Positions 33,839-42,700 of a stretch of DNA of 64,000 nt are shown piece after piece; the stretch's first letter is position 1, and every line of letters starts with the position of its first letter. Under the pieces are notes generated by a model that worked only from the letters and a program-made list of their open reading frames with translations, ran no database searches and had not been told where the DNA came from. The translations under genes were made by a program, and so were the position numbers. The stretch comes from Runella defluvii (GTDB lineage: Bacteria > Bacteroidota > Bacteroidia > Cytophagales > Spirosomataceae), in NCBI RefSeq assembly GCF_014195535.1, contig NZ_JACIBY010000024.1, forward strand, positions 1 to 64,000, read 5' to 3'.

Positions 33839-36800
33839 ATGGCCCCCACCATAACAGCTACAAGTGATGGGGGTTTTGTTATTGCAGGAACATCATCATC
33901 AGGCATATCAGGTGATAAATCAGATGCAGGTAAAGGTGGTAATGACGATTGGATAATAAAACTAAACAGCAATGGACAAAAAGCATGGGATAAAACCATT
34001 GGTACAAGTAATTATGATTTTGCATGTTCAGTTGTAGCTACATCCGATGGTGGCTTTGTTATTTCGGGAGAATCTGGCTCAGGAATATCAGGTGATAAAA
34101 CAGAAGCTAATAAAGGTTATGAAGATTATTGGATAGTGAAATTAGGAGGCAACAGTTATACCTTCCCAACCCCCACTTTAGCCGTTACAAAATGCCCCAG
34201 CAAAGATTTTTGCTTACAATTGAACTTAACAACTACTGTTCCAAGCGATGGGCGGCGGCAAAAGTTTTTGATTTCTACAACGCCTACTTTTGATGATGCC
34301 ACTACCTGGGGGTATAACTCAACGGGCGATTTAGCAGTAATATTTCAGAATGGCGATTCTTTCAACAAACCCTTTCAAAATAATGTCACTTATTACATTC
34401 GGGCAAGGGTAGAGAATATTGTTAATCAAACATTTTCGGATTGGGCTTCTACTACGTTTACGTTCACTTCATCCCCAGCTACGCTTAAACTTTCAGCTAC
34501 TTCCTATTCTGCTACGGCTGATGCTTTTTTTCAAAACTTAGGGCTTGAAGCATCAGCCGCTTGGACAGCCCAATCCGATGCTTCGTGGCTAACTATCTCA
34601 CCTACAAGCGGTACGCTTGGGTTTTTCAGTCAGATACGCTATGGGGGTGATGCTAACACTACCACTACTGCCCGTACGGGTACAATTACCTTTACATCGG
34701 GTACTACTACGGCTAAATTGGTGGTTACGCAGGCGGGAGGAGTAGCCAAAATAATTATCACCAATCTGCCCGAAGCCATCAATCAAGCTACCTACACAGT
34801 GCCACGGGAGGCTACGGTGCATCATTACTTTTTGGCAAAAAATAGTAGTACCAATTTGCCTGTACAGAATGTGATCGTAAATTATAAAATAGGCACTCAA
34901 ACGACTATTAGGAATTCTCTGCCCAGCGATGCCGATGGTTTAATAGACCTCAACGTGAAAGTGGGTGGAACAGACTCAACAAGTTCAGCAGATGATTGGC
35001 TGGGTGTGGGAAGCGGTACCATTCAGTACGTTGGACTTACAAATGCTACTTTATCTGGGCAAAATGACTTTGCTACCAATCCGTTCACAATCAATGTGAT
35101 AGATAAAGCTTCGCCGCTTGATAAAGAAATGGGCATAGGTGTTGGTTTTCGAGTAGGTGCTCCATTGTTTGAATTACCCTACGATTATAAAAAGAAAATA
35201 GGGAGTTATACACTAAGTTTTGGTTCGAGTATATCTGGAAAACTTGGTATGAGCACAGGGCGGCAAATTAGAATCAAACCCGTTTCTGGTTCAGCCTGGG
35301 ATATTTATTTTAGTGGTAACCTTGGTGTAGGGTTAGACTTAGCTGGTGAAGCAGGATTTACTTTTGGTGATAAAAATATCAAAGCAGGAGCAAACACTTC
35401 TCTTGATACGGAGTTGGAAGGTGGAACTCGTTTTGAAAAAGGCTATCGAATAGACCTAAATAACCGTACAGACGTACTAAAATTGGGTTATTTGGTTTAC
35501 TCATTACATGTAGCAAGTCCTACTGCCAAAGCTATTTCTCTCATATTTGAGAATCTTTATAACAAATATTCAACAACCCCACTCACCAATAACAGCCTTA
35601 CCACAAGACGGGAGTTTTCGTATGGTGCAAACTATAATTTCGATTTAGATACAGAACTAAAATTCAAAGTGCGAGCCAAGGGCTTTAACTTACCAGGCTA
35701 TGGTAATATTCCAGAGATAGAGCCTCAATACAAGGTTGAATCAAAAGGTGGCTTTTTAGATACCTATATTTTAGAATCAGAAAAGGGAGTAGGAAATCAT
35801 ACCATCAACTCTATTGATGTTGATTTTAGTGCTGTTTCATCTATTCAAAGTATGGTGAACATTACCAAAGGCAACCGGAAAAACAATCCTTCCGCCAAAT
35901 CGCAGCCTTTTGAACTGTACAATACTTCGATTGATAACAACCTAACAGTGGGTCGTACTGTTGGCTTCGATGAATTGCCAAAGAGTTCATTTTTTTCATT
36001 GGGTACTCGCTCTACGGAACTAACCTTAGACCCCACAAATTCCACCAAGAAATACAACGTTATTATCAATAACCAGTACAAATATGGCCCACAAGTAACT
36101 TCAAGAATATTTGCCAACTATTATAGTACACCTGTATTGCAAAATAATGCACTGGCAAAATTTATTACGATGAATACGAATAGTTTGGTTTGGAGTGCAT
36201 TTACAGCAGCCGATAATACAAGGAGCGTTTACAAACAAGCATTGGATTTACATGATTGGGTTACCACCACTTCTCCAAATAATACACCCTTTAATGAAAT
36301 TGACTTAACCAGCACAAGAGACATTTCATTGATTGAAAAGCAAGAAGCCTCAACTGATTTGTCAAAATACAAAATCAATATTTTTAAGATTAAACTCGAT
36401 TTAGCAGGAGTAAATTTAAGTTCATGGAGTACCCATAAGCATAATTTATCAAAAGCGGTGTATGTCAAATCACTAAATCGGGCATTACTTACGCTTGACT
36501 ATCCCAACATCACAAATAATTTGGAAATACCCACCACTCATCCATTACTGATGATAGAAAATGCGATTAATTCGGTTTTAGGAGGAATTGATGATAATAC
36601 AATTGCAGAATCAGATGATTTTATGGAAAGAACGTCTGCCTTTGTAGATGAACTGGTAGATATCTTATGGACCAATTTATGGAAGCCTCGTAAAAATTCG
36701 GCGGGTGTAACCATTTATGACCCAAAACAGAGCCTTTCTACACAATCAGCAAGAATCGCAGCTAATACTCCCAGTGTATTTACGTTCACTATTCCAAAAA

Positions 36801-38296
36801 CTGCATTTTATGCAAATACCAAGTTAGATTTCGACTACTATTATCCAGCCAACGAGATTGAAGCCATCACTACAACAGATACATTGAGAATCATAAGTGA
36901 TGTCTTTACAATTTCGGCAACCCTCAATAATACGAAATTGCTCAATGCCCCAAGAGCAAACTTTAACATTCAAACGGTTTTTAGCCAAACAGATTTAGAA
37001 TTGGCATCATTACCAACCAATTTAGTGCCTATAGTGGTATTTTTACCACACGGCTCTACCGTTTGGGAGAAAATAGGTACTCTGAATACAACTTTTTCTT
37101 TTAACCGCTTAGGCACTTATGCGTTGGCAGTAAAGATTACTAATGACGATACACCACCTACCATTAATGTCACATTTCCAAGTACATTTACTGCACCCAA
37201 TTACATTGATGTTACTTTAAACGACACTCAATCTGGGATTGATTGGGCAAAAGTAACTTTTGCAGCTAATGATTTACCCGTACCCTACACACGTCAAGGA
37301 CTTACAAATACGTTTAGGGTTAATATCAGTGACTTACCGACAAATGCCAACGGAATTTTCAATTTCTACATTTTAGCTATTGATTTGGCTGGTAATCCCA
37401 AGACCTATCAAAATGTATATCCATGTGATTATCAAATGGTCATTTCTGGATTAGAGTTAGACCCAGACAATCCAATTTTGAAGAAAGCACTGGCAACAAT
37501 TCAAGCAAACTCTAAAACTCCACAAAATAAAGACGTTTTATTCCGCGCAGGAAAAAGCATTGAACTTACACCTGGATTTGAAACAAAAGGAAAAACCTTT
37601 ATGGCTCAGATTGGAGGCTGTGCAACATCTACCCTCCCTACAAACGGTTTAATAGCCTACTACCCATTTACAGGCAATACCAACGATGCGAGTGGTAATA
37701 ATAGGAATGCGACTAACAACGGGGCAACCCTTACCACCGATAGAAAGGGCACCGCAAATGCGGCCTATGATTTCAACGGCAGCAATGCTTGGCTCAATAC
37801 GCCTTTGGTTCAGTCCAACCTATCAGGCTATACCATTTCTGCTTGGGTAAAGCCCAATTTTACCAACAGTCAAGAGTACGTTATTCTTCAAAATCGAGGC
37901 ACAACGCCAGGCAGCGGGCGGAGCTTAACGTTACATTACCAATACAGTACCAATCGGTGGGGCTTTGCCATTGATGGCGATGCGCTATACACGGGTGTAC
38001 AAGCTCCATCAACCAATACTACCGAGTGGATACACGTGGTAGGTGTTTGGTCGTCGGGAGGCGCGAGCACATTCAATGCGAATCAGTTTAAAGTATATGT
38101 CAACGGCGTATTATTGTCGGCAGTTGCTATCAATGGCAACAGTGCAACTATTCCCAATACGGGTTCGGGTACGGTTGCCATAGGTCGGCACGAGGCTTGG
38201 GGGAGTTATTTCAAAGGCAAATTAGATGACATCCGTATCTACAACCGTGCCCTTACTGACGCGGAAGTACAGAGTATTTATACCATAGAACGATAA
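33839..38296 (+). CDS. C-terminal fragment of the split giant repeat protein (BACON, LamG)
   Basis: 1485 codons without signal peptide; continues the blade cut at 33590 (coding frame really resumes at 33830). Two further propeller blades (to about 34150) are followed by an FN3-like part, a BACON domain at about 34470-34740 (A-W-T-A-Q-S-D-A-S-W-L), a large middle region of unknown fold rich in beta-sequence with glycine-rich F-G-S-S-I-S-G-K-L-G stretches, a coathanger-like module (F-R-A-G-K-S-I-E-L-T-P-G-F), and a C-terminal LamG/concanavalin-like domain at about 37640-38290 (L-I-A-Y-Y-P-F-T-G-N-T-N-D ... L-D-D-I-R-I-Y-N-R-A-L-T). Intact, the protein would be about 1830 aa and surface-exposed. 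As it stands the fragment cannot be exported, unless an alternative start or excision restores it. Confidence 0.75.
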   Translation: MAPTITATSDGGFVIAGTSSSGISGDKSDAGKGGNDDWIIKLNSNGQKAWDKTIGTSNYDFACSVVATSDGGFVISGESGSGISGDKTEANKGYEDYWIVKLGGNSYTFPTPTLAVTKCPSKDFCLQLNLTTTVPSDGRRQKFLISTTPTFDDATTWGYNSTGDLAVIFQNGDSFNKPFQNNVTYYIRARVENIVNQTFSDWASTTFTFTSSPATLKLSATSYSATADAFFQNLGLEASAAWTAQSDASWLTISPTSGTLGFFSQIRYGGDANTTTTARTGTITFTSGTTTAKLVVTQAGGVAKIIITNLPEAINQATYTVPREATVHHYFLAKNSSTNLPVQNVIVNYKIGTQTTIRNSLPSDADGLIDLNVKVGGTDSTSSADDWLGVGSGTIQYVGLTNATLSGQNDFATNPFTINVIDKASPLDKEMGIGVGFRVGAPLFELPYDYKKKIGSYTLSFGSSISGKLGMSTGRQIRIKPVSGSAWDIYFSGNLGVGLDLAGEAGFTFGDKNIKAGANTSLDTELEGGTRFEKGYRIDLNNRTDVLKLGYLVYSLHVASPTAKAISLIFENLYNKYSTTPLTNNSLTTRREFSYGANYNFDLDTELKFKVRAKGFNLPGYGNIPEIEPQYKVESKGGFLDTYILESEKGVGNHTINSIDVDFSAVSSIQSMVNITKGNRKNNPSAKSQPFELYNTSIDNNLTVGRTVGFDELPKSSFFSLGTRSTELTLDPTNSTKKYNVIINNQYKYGPQVTSRIFANYYSTPVLQNNALAKFITMNTNSLVWSAFTAADNTRSVYKQALDLHDWVTTTSPNNTPFNEIDLTSTRDISLIEKQEASTDLSKYKINIFKIKLDLAGVNLSSWSTHKHNLSKAVYVKSLNRALLTLDYPNITNNLEIPTTHPLLMIENAINSVLGGIDDNTIAESDDFMERTSAFVDELVDILWTNLWKPRKNSAGVTIYDPKQSLSTQSARIAANTPSVFTFTIPKTAFYANTKLDFDYYYPANEIEAITTTDTLRIISDVFTISATLNNTKLLNAPRANFNIQTVFSQTDLELASLPTNLVPIVVFLPHGSTVWEKIGTLNTTFSFNRLGTYALAVKITNDDTPPTINVTFPSTFTAPNYIDVTLNDTQSGIDWAKVTFAANDLPVPYTRQGLTNTFRVNISDLPTNANGIFNFYILAIDLAGNPKTYQNVYPCDYQMVISGLELDPDNPILKKALATIQANSKTPQNKDVLFRAGKSIELTPGFETKGKTFMAQIGGCATSTLPTNGLIAYYPFTGNTNDASGNNRNATNNGATLTTDRKGTANAAYDFNGSNAWLNTPLVQSNLSGYTISAWVKPNFTNSQEYVILQNRGTTPGSGRSLTLHYQYSTNRWGFAIDGDALYTGVQAPSTNTTEWIHVVGVWSSGGASTFNANQFKVYVNGVLLSAVAINGNSATIPNTGSGTVAIGRHEAWGSYFKGKLDDIRIYNRALTDAEVQSIYTIER

Positions 38297-38796
38297 TTGA
38301 TACCTTGTTAAAATGAACATCAAAAAAAGTATTATCATCTGCCTACACGTTATTTTGGCTGGGAGAGACTGATTCCTACGCAGGTGCTGCTGGTGGCGGA
38401 GGATTGGATGCATCTGGTTAAGTGTTAGTGCCAAAAGAGTTTTTTGAGTTACCGATTGTGAATTTTAATCCCTACGGTACATTTTACGCAAAGAGTAACG
38501 CGCCGCTTATTCGACTGAACGGATTTGCCCAATTTTTGTGGGGAGGTCTTCCAACCGTTGATAAGATTCCGACTACAATACCTCACGAACTTGGCCATAT
38601 ACGAAACAGTGCCCTTTGTACAGGGGAGCCTTGAACTACACAAGTTACGGTTAAAAGCTTAATGAGACATAAAAATAAAAAAAAATGAAGGATAGGTTAC
38701 AAATCAATGAACATCAGGTATAATCCCTCGAGATGGTAAGATTTACCCGTTTGGAAGTTAATCAATGTTTTAATTATTTAATTTACCTGTTATTCT
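38297..38796. pseudogene. Degenerate region with gene remnants, including a HELGH fragment
   Basis: About 500 bp without an intact gene. An ATG near 38314 opens a signal-peptide-like 19-codon frame (M-N-I-K-K-S-I-I-I-C-L) that stops; another frame ends in S-Y-A-G-A-A-G-G-G-G-L-D. A 70-codon open frame from GTG 38422 to 38634 ends in I-P-H-E-L-G-H-I-R-N-S-A, which contains a zinc-protease-like H-E-x-x-H but is too short to be an enzyme. These pieces look like a decayed secreted protein or a displaced toxin tip; no family is certain. Confidence 0.4.
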
Positions 38797-39348
38797 ATGA
38801 AAAAATACGCTGCATTTATTGTTTTCTGTTTCGCTCTTGCTCCTGTCTATGCTCAAATCTCGGTGGTAGGAGCGACTATTTCAAGTGCTAACACCTCTTA
38901 CAATGTAGGAACCCCCTCAAACTCCCAAGTTTTTAATAGTGATGCGGGGAGTACTATTTATATTGATGTCCCTTGGTCATTGTCTTCACCTGTCCCATTT
39001 ACTCAGCATCGAATCTACCGAGTCAATAGCACTTGGAAACTTGATAAGGTTTTTATTGGGGCAAATGGACCAACTATTACCCCTCTTTATACAAAAGCAG
39101 GGACGGACTTGACACCACCCTGCGACTGGAGCAATGGGCTTCTTTTGACGGGGACGTGTATAGGCCAATCGTCACAACCAACACAGGCCACAACGATCAC
39201 CTCCAATTTTATGGTCATTCCTCAGCTCTCCTCAAGTGCCATTTCTTCATTGAGCTCTCCTCCAAAAGGAGCCTTGATTTTCGATACAACCAATAATTGT
39301 CTAAGGCTGTATAACGGAACAGAGTGGAAATGTCTCGTGGCTCAATAG
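38797..39348 (+). CDS. Secreted protein of unknown function
   Basis: 183 aa, signal peptide ending P-V-Y-A-Q. The mature part is Ser/Thr/Asn-rich beta-type sequence; the end, G-A-L-I-F-D-T-T-N-N-C-L-R-L-Y-N-G, is a short motif seen at the C-terminus of many secreted or fibre-like Bacteroidota proteins (a tail-fibre-like pattern). Two Cys pairs could form disulphides. It stands alone between a decayed region and the RHS locus. No enzyme motif is visible. Confidence 0.62.
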   Translation: MKKYAAFIVFCFALAPVYAQISVVGATISSANTSYNVGTPSNSQVFNSDAGSTIYIDVPWSLSSPVPFTQHRIYRVNSTWKLDKVFIGANGPTITPLYTKAGTDLTPPCDWSNGLLLTGTCIGQSSQPTQATTITSNFMVIPQLSSSAISSLSSPPKGALIFDTTNNCLRLYNGTEWKCLVAQ

Positions 39349-39724
39349 GGTCATAGAATTTTAATAAAAGAGTATTATCCAAAGTTGTGTTCTCCCTCAA
39401 AAATCATGGGGGCTAGCTACGGCTTTGTTCAAGAAGGCCCCTATTAGCGGCATAAAGACCATGGGAGCGGATACCGAAAAGCTTGTAGAGTAGGTAAAAA
39501 ACGAAAACATATAGAATTATGTTAGTATCAAATTTTGAATTGCTGATTAAGAGAATTGCTCCAAGAGTTCTATCTAATCCTAATTTTATTGATACAAAGT
39601 ACGTTTTGAAATCTGGCTCAAGAATCCCTTTCATTTTCTATCAATGAACAACATTTCTACCAGTAGAGTGCTAATGGCAGACGGCATGCCCAATCCAATG
39701 AAAACATCCCAAAATAATATACAA
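39349..39724 (+). other. Leader region of the RHS locus
   Basis: About 375 bp before the chosen start of the first RHS gene. An open frame from 39519 to 39647 (42 codons, L-L-I-K-R-I-A-P-R-V-L) reads smoothly but is unrecognised and may be a remnant. The region probably carries the RHS promoter; no clear TAnnTTTG box was seen. Confidence 0.3.
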
Positions 39725-42700
39725 ATGAAGAATAAACTGATTTTTATTCTTATCTACTTCATCCAACTCACTTCCTTTGCCCAAACTTCTGGCCCATCCC
39801 AGCCTGAAGTTCAAAGTTTTCAACCTGTTACCATGACCGATATGGTGGATCCTCCAACGGGAGAATTTAGGCATCAAATCCAATTATTTTCTATTGGAGG
39901 CTACCCTGTCAATATCAATTACAACAGCCAAGTTACCATGGAGCAAGAAGCCTCTATGGTAGGACTCGGCTGGAATTTGAACGTAGGAGCCATTACCCGA
40001 CAAGTAAGAGGATTGCCCGATGATTTTAAGGGTGACTTGGTGAAACGGCAGGTCAGTATGAAGCCTAATATTACGATTGGTAAGGATATTGGATTTTCAT
40101 TAGAAATTTTAGGTATCAACCGCAAAGATAGTGACTCATTAGACAGACAATATTCTGCAAGTCTTAATGCCAGTGTTGGAGTATTTTTCAACAATACAAG
40201 CGGATGGGGCATAGATGCCAAAATTAGACCAGGGTTTAGTGGACATATAGGAGGATGGGCAGCAAATGCAGGAATTGGAGTTTCCTCCAATTCACAGCAT
40301 GGAACAAATATTAATCCCTATGTAGGCTTTAGTTATGACTGGACTAAGAATAAAGGCGTAGAAGTCGGACAGAGTAAGATAGTGAACGAAAAGTTGCGTA
40401 TTAGGCCTTCTAAAATTAAAACTAAAAGTTTAACTTCAGGTGCTGGATACGATTTTTCGACCTCGACCTACACCCCAAAGGTTGACTTGCCTTTTGAAAC
40501 CAAGAATTATGATTATAAGGTTAAAGCAGGCTATGCCTTCCCATTAGCAAATGTCGGGGGAGAGCTAAATTTCAATAAAGTAGTTCAAACACTTTCTATA
40601 AATGAAGTAGTTAGTCCAGCTTTTGGATCTCTTTATGCTGATTTTGGAAAAAACAATGAAGCGGCATTGATGGATTTTGTGCGAGAACAAGATGGGGTCA
40701 TGTTGGAAGATAAACCTAATTTGCCATTTACTTTTAACACCCCTGATATTTATTCGGTGGCTGGGCAAGGCATAGGCGGGATTTTTGAATTGAAACGTAA
40801 TAATGTATTTGTAGCTTTTGATCCTTTTGTTAAGACAAACAATAATGCCTTAGGTGCTGAAATTGACTTAGGTTTTGGCCCAACCGATGGCCATATAGGA
40901 GCCGAAATACGTGGGGGCTATACCAGAAATGCTTCTTCTAAATGGGATGGAAACTCAAATAGACTTCTTCCAAATGTTGATTTTAATAATCTGACTAGAA
41001 GCTTATCAGAGAAGGTGTATTTTAAAAACCCATCGGATGTGATGTTTAATGCCAATCCGATATATCAACTTTCAGGAATAAAACCAATTGCCCCTATCCT
41101 AAGCCATATTCCCTATTGGGGTGGCCAAACCAAGGAGTTCAAAATTAATGTTGAGGATAATGAACTTAGCATTACAAGAGATAACTTTCTTAATTCCAAC
41201 CGTGATAAAAGACTTGATGTAATATACTATTTAAATGCCAAAGAAACCCAAGAAAAGGGCTTTCAACAATTTATTTCTTCTTATAAACTTAACGAATTTT
41301 CAAATGGCCAAGTTACTTATCTACCTCGTATTGCTCAAAATAGGTCAGAAAATCAGCTCTCTGAAATGATCTGCCTGAAACCAGATGGTCAAAAATACGT
41401 GTTTAATATCCCTGCTATAAATAATGAAAAACGAGAGTTTTCCTATTCTATTAATGATAATGAGGTTGATAACAGCTATGAAACAAATCGAGTTGTAAAT
41501 CAGTTTTCAGCTACTTTCGACGGTGGTAAAGATGGGTATCTTTCAGTGACCCACACACCAGCTTATGCTCATGCTTTTTTACTTGGTTCGGTTCTATCGC
41601 CCAATTATATAGATGTTGATGCCAACGGCCCAAGTGTGAACGATTTGGGGGATTATGTAAAATTCAATTACAGTTTATTAGACTCAAATTTTTATTGGCG
41701 GAGTAACAACAGTCTTGAAAAAGTGGGAGCCGACAAAGGAAATGTAGCCGATGATAGGGATGCCAAAGCATTTTACTCAGAGGGAACAAAGGAAATATGG
41801 CTAATACATTCCATCGAATCAAAAAATGAGGTGGCCAGATTTTACTATTCTAACCGAGCGGATGCATATGACTTAAAAGACCCAAATAAAAAATTACAAA
41901 AACTGGATTCTGTATTAATTTATTCAATGGCTGAATTGAATAAACCTATTCCAATGCCACTGAAAAAAGTGTATTTTCAATATGATGATACAAATCCGCT
42001 TTGCAAAGGCATTTTCAATAACAACTCGTTGGGAAAGCTAACCTTGAATAAGGTTTATTTTAAAGAGGGTAGCAGCCACAAAGGAAAACATAGTGCCTAT
42101 GAATTTGGCTATGGCTTCAACAAACCGTATGATGAACTATCAGTAGATAGATGGGGAAATTATAAAACCAACTCTAATTTTCCAATTTCATTAGATAATA
42201 AGAAATTCCCTTATGTTCCACAAGATAACCCTACTGTAACAAATCAATCAGCGGCAGCTTGGTTGTTAAATTCCATCAAACTACCTTTTGGGGGGGAAAT
42301 AACGATAAATTATGAAGCACATGATTATGCCTATGTACAGAATAAACGAGCAATGTACATGACACCAATCGTAGGTGTAGTAAAAGAAAAACCAACCAGC
42401 AAAATCACAGAAAATACATTATATACTGACAACAGCCCGCATAATTATTTGATATTCAAACTGAAAACACCTTTTGTGGGTACGCTGTCGGAAATTGAAG
42501 CAAAAGAAAAACTAAAAGTAGAATACCTAACAGACCCTACTGATAGCAAATATGGGTCAATTTTAGATAACCCTCATGCCAACTTTTATGGGAAGTTTTA
42601 CCTAAATGTTGATAGAAGCTTTTCTAAGTACGAGGAAATTCCTGCTTTTCTCAATATTAAAGAGTGTGGTGTGATTAAAGATGGGAATCAATATAGTTAT

